The notes under the pieces were generated by a model that did no database searches, had not been told where the DNA came from, and saw only the letters and a program-made list of their open reading frames with translations. 64,000 bases of DNA from Herbaspirillum sp. SJZ106. GTDB taxonomy: Bacteria; Pseudomonadota; Gammaproteobacteria; Burkholderiales; Burkholderiaceae_D. The DNA is taken from positions 930,001 to 994,000 of the forward strand of contig NZ_VFNI01000001.1 in NCBI RefSeq assembly GCF_006715495.1. Direction: 5' to 3'. Positions 1 through 8,957 of this stretch are shown here, piece by piece (positions within the stretch are counted from its first letter, which is position 1; each line of letters opens with the position of its first letter). The translations under genes and the position numbers were made by a program.

Positions 1-1
1 G

Positions 2-370
2 TTGCCCACCGCATTGCCGGCCAGCCGCATTTCGCACGATCCCGAACAAATCGCGGCCTATCGGCGCGACCCGCTCAATCACGGCAAGATCGCGCCGCGC
101 ATGCTCAATTTCATGCTGGATGCCATGCAGCAGGCCGTGTGCGCGGCCGGCCGGTTCCAGCAGCCGGTGCTGATGCAGGTAGCGGGCGACGATGCGTTTG
201 TCGCCCCGCGCGGCAGCCGCGACTTTTTCGATGCCTTGCCGGCCGGCCGCAAGACCATGCATTGGTATGGCACGGCCTACCACGAGATATTCAATGAAGC
301 GCCGGAAATCCGGGAGCTGGCCAGAAACGATCTGCGCCAATGGCTGGCGCAATTGCCAACGGATGCCTGA
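2..370 (+). CDS. Alpha/beta hydrolase (lysophospholipase-like), C-terminal part
   Basis: This is the C-terminal 122 residues of a gene that begins left of the window; the first codon here is not a real start. Seen: a strand followed by GDDAFVAP, placed where serine hydrolases of the Hydrolase_4 / monoacylglycerol lipase type carry the acid residue, and later YHEIFNE, which supplies the histidine of the triad. The nucleophile elbow lies outside the window. Known: proteins of this family cleave ester bonds of lysophospholipids or monoacylglycerols in the cytoplasm. The substrate cannot be told from this fragment. A GC-rich hairpin (430-445) lies between this stop and the convergent lipoprotein gene but has no T-run. 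Confidence 0.75.
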   Translation: MPTALPASRISHDPEQIAAYRRDPLNHGKIAPRMLNFMLDAMQQAVCAAGRFQQPVLMQVAGDDAFVAPRGSRDFFDALPAGRKTMHWYGTAYHEIFNEAPEIRELARNDLRQWLAQLPTDA

Positions 371-456
371 AGCGACTAAAGACTCGGGTTCGGAAATTAA
401 CCGGAAATTACCCATGTAAAGAGGGTTTCGGGCGCTTTCGCGCCCCTGCATCGGCC

Positions 457-588
457 TCAGGGCTGTCCGCTGGGGGCATTGCTGAAGGCGCAACGGCTGT
501 CGAATCCGACGAAGCCCGGCGCGCAGGCGCAGCCGCCCAGCGCCAGCAGCAGCGTGATGGCAGCGACAGTGGAGGCAAGACGCATCAT
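457..588 (-). CDS. Small cysteine-containing lipoprotein, about 43 residues
   Basis: Seen: a short frame with a hydrophobic signal segment (TVAAITLLLALGGC), a lipobox ending at the first Cys, and a short mature tail holding two more cysteines. Two adjacent ATG codons (588 and 585) could start it; a GAAAG upstream is an acceptable ribosome site. A longer in-frame reading to 852 is unlikely because its extra N-terminus is arginine-rich with no domain. Inferred: a lipid-anchored envelope peptide of unknown function. It is convergent with the hydrolase gene on its left. Confidence 0.5.
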   Translation of the reverse strand: MMRLASTVAAITLLLALGGCACAPGFVGFDSRCAFSNAPSGQP

Positions 589-830
589 GCGTATTCTTTC
601 GTTCCGGTTTGCAAACCTGCGAGTGTAATGGCCCGTCAGGCTTTTGCAAGATGCAGGGGGGGAGGGCGCGCGCGCCTGGCGGCACGCCATCTTGTCATTT
701 CCTGTCGACGCCGGTCTTGCCGGCACGGCAAGCAAGATTGCCTGGATTGCCTGACGGAAAAGAAACCTTGTTATCAATATCAATGATAAGAAGGCAAGAT
801 AGAGAGGTAAGGGAGTGGCGGGATGAAAAA

Positions 831-878
831 GAAAAAAGCGGATTGTCTGCATTGCAATGCGACAATTACCGCTTTTTC
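831..878 (-). terminator. Strong bidirectional hairpin terminator
   Basis: A long nearly perfect inverted repeat: AAAAAGCGG and ATTGTC on one side, a self-complementary GCATTGCAATGC centre, then GACAAT and CCGCTTTTT. A-rich and T-rich runs flank both ends, so it can terminate in both directions. It lies 65 bases past the stop of the 26-residue minus-strand ORF and there is no other minus-strand gene it could serve. Confidence 0.75.
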
Positions 879-942
879 AGAGTTGCCGTTTTTACTCCCC
901 ATCTCCTTGGGACAAGGAGAGCCGGCCAACCGGGGAAGCTGA

Positions 943-1023
943 TTACTTGATCGAAATCAGGTAGCGGGCGACCATTGCGCCGATCAGCAGGGTGTAGGGC
1001 AGAAAGTCGGTAACGATGTTCAT
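943..1023 (-). CDS. 26-residue single-span membrane peptide
   Basis: Seen: ATG at 1023, 26 codons, TAA at 943. The peptide begins MNIVTDFLPYTLLIGAMVAR and ends ISIK, one hydrophobic span with a basic C-terminal end. A GGAG lies 8 bases before the ATG. Further upstream TTGGCC (1084-1089) and TATATT (1060-1065) are spaced 18 bases apart on the minus strand, a passable promoter. A strong terminator follows at 831-878. Together these make a complete small transcription unit. Known: such peptides often accompany membrane complexes (CydX and KdpF are examples), but this sequence matches neither and has no partner gene next to it. I do not recognise it. Confidence 0.6.
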   Translation of the reverse strand: MNIVTDFLPYTLLIGAMVARYLISIK

Positions 1024-1302
1024 AATGAGCTCCGCAAAAAAGTTGATCTGTTGCGTTGCAATATATGTGTTTCATCGAAAAGCGGCCAATTTTGAATCCC
1101 AATATCAGTTATCGATTTCTTGAATAACTGGACGAAGCCCTGTGCGCATCATGCCCGGGTATCTGAAAACCCTTTGATATCAATGGCTTGCAGCCAAGTC
1201 GTTGCAGGGGAAAAGAGCCTGTGCAGCGATGTGCCGCGGAAAAGCATCGCCGCGCGGTGTTTCATCCGCGCGACATGCCAACGTTGGCGGCGCAGCAGGG
1301 GA

Positions 1303-1722
1303 TTATTGCCCGGCCAGGCTCATTTTCAGGCCGCGCAGATCGGAAGCGATGCGGATCCTGTAGGCGGCGCCGTTCTTCACATCCAGCGTGATCTTGTGCT
1401 GGTCGGTATACCCGGGCGAATTGAGGGTATGGACCGGTTTGACGCTGAAGACGTAACTGCCCGGCTTGAGCCAGATCGCCAGTCGTTCGCCGCCGGTGAT
1501 CTGCGCCAGCACCACGTCGTTGATGGCCAATTCCATCATTTCATTGTTGAGCATGCCGCTGTCGCGGGTGAACTCGATCCGGTTCAGCCCGCTTTCCTGT
1601 TGCGTCATGCTCTTGATATAGACGCGCGACGGCGGAATGTCCCCGCTGGCGGTCCGTTCGACCGGAGACGCGCACCCCGCCAGGGCGATCACGGTTGCAC
1701 ATGCTGCGAGCACTTTGATCAT
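1303..1722 (-). CDS. Lipoprotein of unknown function, about 139 residues
   Basis: Seen: signal peptide MIKVLAACATVIALAGC with a clean lipobox (LAGC), then a soluble domain of about 120 residues with alternating beta-type segments (LNRIEFTRDSG, GERLAIWLKPGSYVFSVKP, AAYRIRIAS). The start at 1722 is preferred over the ATG at 1731 because AAGGA sits 8 bases before it. Known: domains of this shape with a GxYxF core resemble small beta-sandwich envelope lipoproteins. Inferred: anchored in the inner or outer membrane facing the periplasm. No operon partner: the ChaC-like gene upstream on the same strand is 57 bases away and functionally unrelated. Confidence 0.75.
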   Translation of the reverse strand: MIKVLAACATVIALAGCASPVERTASGDIPPSRVYIKSMTQQESGLNRIEFTRDSGMLNNEMMELAINDVVLAQITGGERLAIWLKPGSYVFSVKPVHTLNSPGYTDQHKITLDVKNGAAYRIRIASDLRGLKMSLAGQ

Positions 1723-1779
1723 GTTCCTCATCCTTGTGTTTTTGATGGTGTTTCTGCTGGAGCCGGCAACGATAGCACG

Positions 1780-2388
1780 TCAGGCCCGGTTGCCGTCCGC
1801 GCACTGATGCGCCGCCGCCGCTTCCCGTTCCAGTTGCAGCAGGTGTTTTTCTATCTCGAAGACATGCGTGTCGTCGCTGCCCAGCTCGCGCAGCGCCTGC
1901 GCCAGCAGCAGCAGGTATTCGCTGTTGCGCCCGCTGGGGCCGGCTGCGCGGAAGATCTGGCGCGCGATTTCCTTTTCGCTGGCGGGGCCGGCGAAGGCGG
2001 CGTTTTCTTCCGAGGCGATGTAGATCAGGCCTTCGGCTTTTTCCGAGTCGCCGAAGTGGATGTCAGTTACCAGACGCAGGTAGCCGTTCTTTTCGCGGTG
2101 GTCGAGATGGGCGAAGACGCCCGGGGTGATCAGGTAGGCCATGCCGGAGCAGACCGCATCGGCTTGCGGCACCAGCGTCACCACCCGGCCCGGCGCCTCG
2201 GCGGTGCCGCGATGGTCGTGCGAACCCTGCCAGAAGCGGCGCGCCCAGCCGAGGATGTGGGCGGGACGCCGTTCGATGAAGGGGAAATCGGCCTTGAAGA
2301 TGATGGATCCGTAGCCGAACAGCCAGACGCTGTCGCGACCTTCGAAGTGGGCCATCTGCTGGTTGATGGAAATTGTGTTGGCGGACAT
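1780..2388 (-). CDS. chaC: ChaC-like gamma-glutamylcyclotransferase
   Basis: Known: ChaC enzymes cleave the gamma-glutamyl bond of glutathione to 5-oxoproline and Cys-Gly in the cytosol. Seen: the substrate-loop motif VWLFGYGSII near residue 20, then ARRFWQGSHDHRGT and PGRVVTL, all diagnostic of the family, and the conserved acidic centre (HREKNGY region). Length is about 202 residues, normal for the family. The start at 2388 (MSANTIS) is preferred over the upstream ATG at 2499, whose extra 37 residues have no domain and are not conserved-looking. Inferred: glutathione turnover. No linked transporter or glutathione gene is nearby. Confidence 0.85.
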   Translation of the reverse strand: MSANTISINQQMAHFEGRDSVWLFGYGSIIFKADFPFIERRPAHILGWARRFWQGSHDHRGTAEAPGRVVTLVPQADAVCSGMAYLITPGVFAHLDHREKNGYLRLVTDIHFGDSEKAEGLIYIASEENAAFAGPASEKEIARQIFRAAGPSGRNSEYLLLLAQALRELGSDDTHVFEIEKHLLQLEREAAAAHQCADGNRA

Positions 2389-2782
2389 GGTTTCGCGGCA
2401 GGCGGACGGTGCGGCCGTCCCAAGCCATCCATTATAAAACCGCGATAGCGTTGCGTTGGATCTCCAGAGAAGGAGTTGTCGGTACGGCAAGCGTTTCATC
2501 GGCGCAACGCCATGTCAATGCCGCCCGCGTCCAGTCCCCCGGGGACCGGCCGGGAAATAGCTTTTTCTCCCGTTTTCAGGATGGCATTCCCTTGCCGGAC
2601 GTGACTTGGGCGCACACAGATTTTCCAGTATGTAATTTTTTCACTGGTCAGACCAATCAATTTTGGCTTTTAATATCGCCCGTGAGGATTTTCCGATCGG
2701 CAATAAATAAATGATGCGGCCGGCCTCTGGCGGACCGCAAGCGAGACCATACGAACAACATCAAGAAATCCAGGAAGAGAAC
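2389..2782. other. Intergenic region between chaC-like gene and chemoreceptor
   Basis: 394 bases with no convincing gene. The half nearest the chemoreceptor is clearly AT-richer than the rest and probably holds its promoter. A CCGATC-type element at about 2690 recalls a flagellar sigma-28 minus 10 box, but I find no properly spaced minus 35 partner. AGGAAGAG just before the ATG at 2783 is a strong ribosome site. Confidence 0.4.
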
Positions 2783-4411
2783 ATGAAAATCATCAGCAAT
2801 ATGTCGATAGGCAAACGCTTGGCATTGGGTTTCGGCCTGATCCTTGCGCTATCGATCGTCATCACCAGCATCGGCTTCTGGCGCTTGCAGGCGTTGTCCG
2901 AGGCAACCCATGAAATGATGCGCCAGCCGCTGGCCAAGGAGCGCCTGATTTCGGACTGGTATGCCAACCTGTACGGGGGGATCCGCCGCACCTTGGCCAT
3001 CGCCAAGAGCGCCGATCCTTCGCTGACCGAATACTTCGCGCAGGATGCGGCGACGTCTTCCAAGAACTCGGCCGAGACCCAGGGCAAGATCGAACCCTTG
3101 ATCGAGAGCGAAGAGGAGCGGGCGGCTTTCGCCCAGATTGCGGTGGAGCGCAAGGCGTATCTCGCCGGCCGCGATGAGATCAACAAGGTCAAGGACACTG
3201 GCGACCTGGCCGAGAGCAACCGCGTGCTGGACCAGGTGTTCGTGCCGGCCGCCAACCGCTATCTGGATGCGATGCAGAAGCTGCAGCAGATCCAGCGCGA
3301 CGCTATCGACCGCATGGCGCAGGATATCGATGACATCGCCGCCCGCAGCAAGATGCTGATGCTGGGGCTGGAAATATTGGTCCTGGCCTTCGGCATATTG
3401 TGCTCGTGGTGGCTCACGGTCAGTATCATCAGGCCGTTGCGCACCGCGGTCGACGTCTCGCGCCGGGTGGCGCAAGGCGACCTGAGCGCGCAATTCAAGG
3501 CCGAAAGCCGGGACGAAACCGGACAGTTGCTGGCGGCCTTGAAAGACATGAATGACAGCCTGCGCAATATTGTCAGCCAGGTACGCACCGGCACCGACAC
3601 CATTGCCAATGCCTCCGGCGAGATCGCCAGCGGCAACCTCGACCTGTCGGCGCGCACCGAGCAGCAGGCCGGTTCGCTGGAGGAGACCGCCTCGGCGATG
3701 GAGGAGCTGACCTCCACCGTCAAGCAAAACGCCGACAACGCGCGCCAGGCCAACCAACTGGCCAATTCGGCTTCGGCCGTGGCGGTGCAGGGCGGCAGCG
3801 TGGTGGGGCAGGTGGTGCAGACCATGAGCTCGATCAACGACTCCTCGCGCAAGATCGTCGACATCATCAGCGTGATCGACGGCATCGCGTTCCAGACCAA
3901 TATCCTGGCATTGAATGCCGCGGTGGAAGCGGCCCGTGCCGGCGAGCAGGGCCGCGGTTTCGCGGTGGTGGCGTCGGAAGTGCGTTCGCTGGCGCAGCGT
4001 TCCGCGGCGGCGGCCAAAGAGATCAAGGCGCTGATCGACGACTCGGTCGACAAGGTCGGCGCCGGCAGCCGCCTGGTGGAACAGGCGGGGCAAACCATGG
4101 CCGAGGTGGTCGAAAGCGTCAGGCGCGTGACCGACGTGGTGGCCGAGATCACTGCCGCCAGCCAGGAACAGAGCAGCGGCATTGAAGAGATCAATCGTGC
4201 CATCACCCTGATGGACGAGAGCACGCAGCAAAATGCCGCCCTGGTGGAACAGGCCGCTGCCGCTGCGCGTTCGATGCAGGACCAGGCTGCGGATCTGGCA
4301 TCGCTGGTGAGCGTGTTCCGCTTGGAGGGCAGCCTGGGATATGGCGCACGCGGCGCCGATGACGGGCGCACGATCGAGATGACGTCGCCCAGCCCCAGGC
4401 TGGAGGGTTGA
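2783..4411 (+). CDS. Methyl-accepting chemotaxis protein (four-helix-bundle sensor)
   Basis: Membrane chemoreceptor that passes periplasmic ligand signals to CheW/CheA. Seen: TM1 (residues about 10-33), a 150-residue all-helical periplasmic domain of the 4HB_MCP type, TM2 (about 190-212), a HAMP segment ending [14 protein letters not shown], and a full cytoplasmic signalling hairpin with the conserved tip around [18 protein letters not shown]. Length 542. The start at 2783 has AGGAAGAG before it; an in-frame ATG at 2711 would add 24 polar residues ahead of TM1 and is rejected. Odd: unlike the receptors at 43.9 and 61.7 kb it lacks a C-terminal WEEF pentapeptide and linker, so it should not tether CheR or CheB itself. 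Ligand unknown. Confidence 0.92.
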   Translation: MKIISNMSIGKRLALGFGLILALSIVITSIGFWRLQALSEATHEMMRQPLAKERLISDWYANLYGGIRRTLAIAKSADPSLTEYFAQDAATSSKNSAETQGKIEPLIESEEERAAFAQIAVERKAYLAGRDEINKVKDTGDLAESNRVLDQVFVPAANRYLDAMQKLQQIQRDAIDRMAQDIDDIAARSKMLMLGLEILVLAFGILCSWWLTVSIIRPLRTAVDVSRRVAQGDLSAQFKAESRDETGQLLAALKDMNDSLRNIVSQVRTGTDTIANASGEIASGNLDLSARTEQQAGSLEETASAMEELTSTVKQNADNARQANQLANSASAVAVQGGSVVGQVVQTMSSINDSSRKIVDIISVIDGIAFQTNILALNAAVEAARAGEQGRGFAVVASEVRSLAQRSAAAAKEIKALIDDSVDKVGAGSRLVEQAGQTMAEVVESVRRVTDVVAEITAASQEQSSGIEEINRAITLMDESTQQNAALVEQAAAAARSMQDQAADLASLVSVFRLEGSLGYGARGADDGRTIEMTSPSPRLEG

Positions 4412-4586
4412 GTTGAGCGGTCGGATGGCAATGGCGTCCGCCGCCGCGTCAAAATCTTCCTTGCACTTGGCGTCGCGGCATCCCGTTTGAGCATAAAATG
4501 GCGCCTGCCGGGGCGCGATGCGCGGAGTTTGCGTGGTTCCCGGCAGCTATTCGAGAGTGCTTCATCCGAATTTTCAGGGGAATATC

Positions 4587-4730
4587 ATGCGTGTCGTTGC
4601 CATGTTGTTGACGCTGGCGGTCGGTGTGGTGCTGGCCGGTTGCGAGAAAACCGATTTTGAGAAGAAATCCGAATCCGACGCGAATGCGCGGCGGATTTTG
4701 AATCTCAAGCGCGAGGCGTCCAAGGACTGA
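4587..4730 (+). CDS. Small lipoprotein, 47 residues
   Basis: Seen: ATG with AGGGGA five bases upstream, a short signal peptide (MRVVAMLLTLAVGVVLAGC) with lipobox LAGC, then a 28-residue highly charged tail (EKTDFEKKSESDANARR). A clear intrinsic terminator follows 22 bases after the stop, so this is a self-contained gene. Inferred: a lipid-anchored periplasmic peptide with a helical charged tail, in size reminiscent of entericidin or Lpp-like small lipoproteins, but without their sequence. Function unknown. Confidence 0.7.
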   Translation: MRVVAMLLTLAVGVVLAGCEKTDFEKKSESDANARRILNLKREASKD

Positions 4731-4751
4731 TATCGTCGCCTCCCGGAATGC

Positions 4752-4783
4752 AAAACAGCAGGCGTGCGCCTGCTGTTTTTTTT
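4752..4783. terminator. Bidirectional intrinsic terminator
   Basis: Perfect stem AACAGCAGGCG / CGCCTGCTGTT with a two-base loop, preceded by A residues and followed by eight T. It sits between the convergent small lipoprotein gene and pyrD and can end both transcripts. Confidence 0.85.
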
Positions 4784-4807
4784 CGTGCCGGAAAAGTCGG
4801 GAGCGGC

Positions 4808-5872
4808 TCAGTGATGCGCTGCCGCCGTGGCAACCGGCGCGCGCAACGCCTCGGCGCATTCGCGCACCAGCGCCGGCCCCCGGTAGATCAGGCCGGTATA
4901 GAACTGTACCAGCGAGGCGCCGGCATCGATCTTGGCGCGCGCATCGGCGCCACTGAAAATGCCGCCCACCCCGATGATCGGCAGGGCGTCGCCCAGTTCG
5001 GCCTTCAGGCCGCGGATCACATTGTTGGACAAGGCGAACACCGGCTTGCCCGACAGGCCGCCGGCTTCATCGCCGTGCGGCATGCCGTTGACGGCATCGC
5101 GCGTGATGGTGGTGTTGGTGCCGATGACGCCGTCGATCCGGTGCCGCAGCAGCGCGTCGGCTACGTTCTTGACCTGTTCGGCATCCATGTCCGGCGCGAT
5201 CTTCAGGGCTACCGGCACATAACGGCCGTGGCGGTCGGCCAGGCGGCGCTGGGCCGACTTCAGTTGCGACAACAGCGCATCCAGCTCGGAAGCGCCCTGC
5301 AACTGGCGCAGGTTCTTCGTATTGGGGGAAGAGATGTTGACCGTCACATAACTGGCGTAGGGATAGACCTTTTCCAGGCAATGCACGTAGTCCTCTGCGG
5401 CGCGCTCGATCGGGGTGTCGGCATTCTTGCCGATGTTCAGGCCGAGCACGCCCTGTTTTTCCTGGTAGAAGCGCGAGGCCTGGACGTTGGCCACGAAGGC
5501 GTCGACGCCGCCGTTGTTGAAGCCCATGCGGTTGATCACCGCGCCGGCCGCCGGCAGGCGGAACATGCGCGGCAGCGGGTTGCCCGGCTGGGCGCGCGGC
5601 GTGACCGTGCCGACCTCGATGAAGCCGAATCCCAGCGCGGCCAGGCCGTCGATGTAGGCGCCGTCCTTGTCCAGCCCGGCGGCCATGCCGACCGGATTGG
5701 GGAATTCAATGCCCATCACGGTGCGCGGGTCGCGGGCCGGCTTGGCGATGATGTCGGTCAGGCTGTAATGCGCGGCGCAGCGCAGCGCCGGCAGCGTCAG
5801 GTGGTGGGCGGTCTCGGGTTTGAGGGAAAACAGCAGCGGCCGCGCGAGCGCGTAGAGGAATTTGTCGGGCAC
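4808..5872 (-). CDS. pyrD: Dihydroorotate dehydrogenase (quinone), class 2
   Basis: Oxidises dihydroorotate to orotate in pyrimidine synthesis, passing electrons through FMN to membrane quinone. Seen: 354 residues, the class 2 length; the membrane-associating N-terminal helices ([20 protein letters not shown]); [13 protein letters not shown] near 59-71; [12 protein letters not shown]; the catalytic-loop motif NISSPNT at 179-185; and the C-terminal FMN phosphate-binding [13 protein letters not shown]. It is the last gene of a minus-strand string NUDIX-aat-bpt-pyrD, 98 bases after bpt. Probably co-transcribed, although the gap leaves room for its own promoter. Confidence 0.95.
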   Translation of the reverse strand: MPDKFLYALARPLLFSLKPETAHHLTLPALRCAAHYSLTDIIAKPARDPRTVMGIEFPNPVGMAAGLDKDGAYIDGLAALGFGFIEVGTVTPRAQPGNPLPRMFRLPAAGAVINRMGFNNGGVDAFVANVQASRFYQEKQGVLGLNIGKNADTPIERAAEDYVHCLEKVYPYASYVTVNISSPNTKNLRQLQGASELDALLSQLKSAQRRLADRHGRYVPVALKIAPDMDAEQVKNVADALLRHRIDGVIGTNTTITRDAVNGMPHGDEAGGLSGKPVFALSNNVIRGLKAELGDALPIIGVGGIFSGADARAKIDAGASLVQFYTGLIYRGPALVRECAEALRAPVATAAAHH

Positions 5873-5970
5873 GATGTGGAAATGGCGGATGGCGGTGAAA
5901 AAAGTGCCGCTATTTTAACTTGCCGGAACAGGGTTTCCGCCATTTGGCGGCGCTGGATGTGGTATTGCCG

Positions 5971-6699
5971 TCAGCTTTCCAGCGGCGCCCATTCGCCCTT
6001 GTGCAGCGCCTCCAGCGGCTGGAAGTTGGTCTTGTAGGCCATTTTCGGGCTTTCCTTGATCCAGTAGCCGAGATAGACGTAAGGCATGTCCAGCTGGCGC
6101 GCCTGCTCGATCTGCCACAGGATGTTGTAGGTGCCGAAGGAGGCGCCCGGCATGTCCGGATCGAAGAAGGTGTAGACCGACGACAGGCCGTCGTTGAGCA
6201 CGTCGATGATGCTGACCATGCGCAGCACGCCGTCGGGCTCGCGGAACTCGACCAGGCGCGTGTTGACCTTGCTTTGCAGCAGGAACTGCGCGTACTGGTC
6301 GCGGCTGTCCTGGTCCATGCCGCCGCCGGCGTGGCGCACCGACTGGTAACGCAAGTACAGCTCGTAGTGCTCATGCGCGTAGGTCAGGTTCGTCACCAGC
6401 GCCACCAGGTGCCGGTTGCGTTCCCAGGCGCGGCGCTGGCTGCGGTTGCGCACGAACTCTGCGGCGCGGATGCGCACCGGGGTGCAGGCGTTGCAGCCGT
6501 CGCAATAAGGGCGGTAGGTGAAGATGCCGCTGCGGCGAAAGCCGGTCTTGACCAGCTCGGAATACACATCCGCATTGATCAGGTGGGAGGGCGTGGCCAC
6601 TTGCGAACGGGCTTGCTGGTGGTCGAGATAGCTGCACGGATAGGGCGCGGTCGCATAGAACTGCAGCGTGGAGAACGGCAAGTCTTTGAGATGCGTCAT
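5971..6699 (-). CDS. bpt: Aspartate/glutamate leucyltransferase (Bpt)
   Basis: Known: Bpt moves leucine from Leu-tRNA to proteins with N-terminal Asp or Glu, marking them for ClpAP degradation. Seen: 242 residues, the usual length; the N-terminal cysteine cluster YCDGCNAC near residue 66, shared with eukaryotic arginyltransferases; PYCDGCN followed by the basic RRAWERN segment; and the C-terminal [15 protein letters not shown] motif of the ATE fold. It lies 129 bases after aat, so both bacterial N-degron transferases are adjacent. An alternative name, arginyltransferase, is less likely for a bacterium. Confidence 0.92.
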   Translation of the reverse strand: MTHLKDLPFSTLQFYATAPYPCSYLDHQQARSQVATPSHLINADVYSELVKTGFRRSGIFTYRPYCDGCNACTPVRIRAAEFVRNRSQRRAWERNRHLVALVTNLTYAHEHYELYLRYQSVRHAGGGMDQDSRDQYAQFLLQSKVNTRLVEFREPDGVLRMVSIIDVLNDGLSSVYTFFDPDMPGASFGTYNILWQIEQARQLDMPYVYLGYWIKESPKMAYKTNFQPLEALHKGEWAPLES

Positions 6700-6828
6700 G
6701 TGCGTCCTGTCCTGTGATGCGGAAACCCGGCGGCAGGAGAGTGACGGCCGCCGGGCAGTGAGCCATGGCGTTAATTTACACCATTTGGATGATGTCTTGG
6801 TGGCGCGGAGCCGATCCAGGAAGCGGCC

Positions 6829-7572
6829 TCAGGAACGCTCTGCGGGCGGAATGCCGGTTTCCAGCAGGTTCAGCGGCTGCCAGCGGGTAATTTGCGGTTC
6901 GCGGATGGCCGCGCGCAAGTGGCGCAGGAAATCGTCGCGCGGGATGGGACGGGCCCCGAGCGAGGCCAGGTGCGAGGTTTCCTGCTGGCAGTCGATCATG
7001 TCCACGCCATGGTTGCGCAGGAACAGCACCAGATGCGCCAGCGCCACCTTGGAAGCGTCGTTGACGCGGGCGAACATCGATTCGCCGTAAAACATCTTCC
7101 CGATCGACACGCCATAAGCGCCGCCGACCAGTTCGCCATTGAGCCGCACTTCCGACGAATGGGCATAGCCGGCCCGGTGCAGGCCGGTATAGCCTTCGAT
7201 GATTTCCGGCGAAATCCAGGTGCCTTGCTCATGCCGGCGCGGCTCGGCGCAGCCGCGCATGACTTCTTCGAAGGCCGTATCGAACGTGATTTGCCACAAG
7301 CCATCGCCATGGCGGCTGCGTTCAATGCGGCGCAGGGTCTTCCTGAGGCTGTCCGAAATCACGAATTGCGAGGTGCGCAGGACCATGCGCGGGTCGGTGC
7401 TCCACCAGAGAATCGGCTGGCCGTCCGAGAACCAGGGGAAGATGCCCTGGCGGTAGGCCTCCAGCAGGCGCGGCGGCGACAGGTCGGCGCCCGCCGCGAG
7501 CAGTCCGGCGGGATCTTTGAGCGCGCGCGAGACGTCGGGGAAGGGAGTGTCGATGTTGAGCCAGGCGATCAT
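6829..7572 (-). CDS. aat: Leucyl/phenylalanyl-tRNA-protein transferase
   Basis: Adds Leu or Phe to proteins with N-terminal Lys or Arg, creating a primary destabilising residue for ClpS/ClpAP. Seen: [20 protein letters not shown] near the N-terminus, then [61 protein letters not shown] and the DCQQET motif, all standard for Aat. 247 residues, normal. It starts 18 bases after the NUDIX stop, so the two are almost certainly co-transcribed. Confidence 0.95.
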   Translation of the reverse strand: MIAWLNIDTPFPDVSRALKDPAGLLAAGADLSPPRLLEAYRQGIFPWFSDGQPILWWSTDPRMVLRTSQFVISDSLRKTLRRIERSRHGDGLWQITFDTAFEEVMRGCAEPRRHEQGTWISPEIIEGYTGLHRAGYAHSSEVRLNGELVGGAYGVSIGKMFYGESMFARVNDASKVALAHLVLFLRNHGVDMIDCQQETSHLASLGARPIPRDDFLRHLRAAIREPQITRWQPLNLLETGIPPAERS

Positions 7573-7590
7573 CCGCGAACTCTCTGCGGA

Positions 7591-8157
7591 TCAGATCATG
7601 CGGCGCCGGATGTCATCGGTGTGCAGCGTGAAGCCGCCGTCACCGGTGCGCAGCTTCTTCAGATCCGCGAAGAAAGCGCGCAGCGTGAATTCCACCGTCG
7701 GGAAGGCGATATCCTTCCAGGGAATCTGCTCCTCTGTATACAGTGCAACTTCCAGGCTCTCGATGCCGGCCTGGTAATCCAGGTCGAGCAGGGTGGCGCG
7801 GTAGAACAGGTGCACCTGGTGCACATGCGGCACATTGACCAGCGAGAACAGCTCATGCAGCCTGATGCGCGCACCGGCTTCCTCCTCGGTTTCGCGCACG
7901 GCCGCATCCTCGGTGGTCTCGTCGTTCTCCATGAAGCCCGCTGGCAGCGTCCAGTAACCCAGGCGCGGCTCGATGGCGCGCTTGCAGAGCAATACCTTGA
8001 GCTGGCCGTCTTGTTCCCATACGGGCAGCGAACCCACCACCATCTTGGGATTCTGGTAATGGATCGTGCCGCAGCTGCCGCAGACGAAACGCTGGCGCGT
8101 GTCGTCCTGGGGAATTTGCAGCGACACGGGCTGACCGCATTCGGAGCAGAATTTCAT
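7591..8157 (-). CDS. NUDIX hydrolase with zinc ribbon
   Basis: Hydrolyses a nucleoside diphosphate linked to another moiety. Seen: an N-terminal zinc ribbon (C4, C7, C26, C29) and a complete Nudix box between residues 74 and 98 (GFMENDETTED then RETEEEAG). Total 188 residues. Zinc ribbon plus Nudix is the layout of NudC-like proteins, but the NudC-specific SQPWPFPxS signature is not present, so NAD(H) or capped RNA cannot be claimed as substrate. The start at 8157 places the zinc ribbon at the very N-terminus; an upstream in-frame ATG at 8319 would add 54 residues of no recognisable type. First gene of the aat-bpt-pyrD string. Confidence 0.85.
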   Translation of the reverse strand: MKFCSECGQPVSLQIPQDDTRQRFVCGSCGTIHYQNPKMVVGSLPVWEQDGQLKVLLCKRAIEPRLGYWTLPAGFMENDETTEDAAVRETEEEAGARIRLHELFSLVNVPHVHQVHLFYRATLLDLDYQAGIESLEVALYTEEQIPWKDIAFPTVEFTLRAFFADLKKLRTGDGGFTLHTDDIRRRMI

Positions 8158-8308
8158 AGAAGAGGATCGTCGTGGCTTGATTTGGTTGTTATCGGCATGC
8201 ATGCGCGTCTCACTCCATCGGCCGGCGCCGCGGCACTGACATCGTTGCGCGCAGGCAGTGGCATGTGCGGGTAGCAGTGTATCACTGTAAAAAGATGGCA
8301 GAGAATGT

Positions 8309-8337
8309 TTGCATTCCATTTGGAAGTGTCATATAAT
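8309..8337 (+). promoter_or_regulatory. Sigma-70 promoter of the initiator tRNA
   Basis: TTGCAT (8309-8314), a 17-base spacer and a perfect TATAAT (8332-8337), ending 13 bases before the tRNA 5' end. Position and match make it the likely promoter. Confidence 0.65.
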
Positions 8338-8350
8338 CTTTTTCTTCAGA

Positions 8351-8427
<77 letters not shown>

Positions 8428-8433
8428 GATCGA

Positions 8434-8469
8434 AAAAGCCGTTGAATGTTCAAGCATTCAACGGCTTTT
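8434..8469 (+). terminator. Intrinsic terminator after tRNA-fMet
   Basis: Stem AAAAGCCGTTGAATG / CATTCAACGGCTTTT with a six-base loop, starting seven bases past the tRNA CCA end. Confidence 0.85.
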
Positions 8470-8607
8470 GCGTTTTCGGCTCCCGTTTTCATGTGATCGA
8501 CAATCTTTCGCGCAAGCATCTTTGCATCGCGAAGAGCGGGCGGGGCCCGGCAGGGCTTGGAAATGCCGATGCCGTGTTAACATGGCTCGCATCTTTATGG
8601 AGGCTCA

Positions 8608-8847
8608 ATGGAAACACCGGATCCGTGGATTGAACGCGCCGATGAACTCAAGGCGCACATCGAGGTTTTGCTGGAAACCCAGCTCAACGAGTATGAACAG
8701 ATGGTCGCCAAGCTGGAGCAATGGAAGCAGAATCCAGCCGGGCCTTGGCTGACCATGGCCGATTACGAGCCCTGGCAGACTGCGCTGAAGAATCTGGAAG
8801 CGGCGCAGCGGGAATTCGATTTGCACATCAATTCGCGCGAGAAGTGA
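8608..8847 (+). CDS. Hypothetical 79-residue protein
   Basis: Seen: ATG preceded by GGAG at good spacing, 79 acidic and strongly helical residues (ADELKAHIEVLLETQLNEYE, VAKLEQWKQNP, WQTALKNLEAAQREFDLHIN) suggesting a short helical hairpin or coiled coil. No signal peptide or membrane span. Codon use matches the neighbours and a terminator follows at 8903. I do not recognise a family. Inferred: a small cytosolic protein, possibly oligomeric. Confidence 0.75.
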   Translation: METPDPWIERADELKAHIEVLLETQLNEYEQMVAKLEQWKQNPAGPWLTMADYEPWQTALKNLEAAQREFDLHINSREK

Positions 8848-8902
8848 ATGTCCGTGCCCGCCGGCGCCAAGGCAGCGGCGCGGCGGTATGGATCAGGAAG
8901 GC

Positions 8903-8940
8903 GGGGTTCCGGTTTGCAACGGAACCCCGGCTTTGTTTTT
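8903..8940 (+). terminator. Intrinsic terminator of the 79-residue ORF
   Basis: Stem GGGGTTCCG / CGGAACCCC with an eight-base loop, followed by GGCTTTGTTTTT. Lies between this gene and the convergent acyltransferase. Confidence 0.7.
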
Positions 8941-8957
8941 GGCCCGGGCAATGGCCG

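Noticed and set aside
2640-2710. Flagellar sigma-28 promoter before the first chemoreceptor
   Set aside because: Only a CCGATC-like half is present, and the spacing to a TAA-type minus 35 is wrong.
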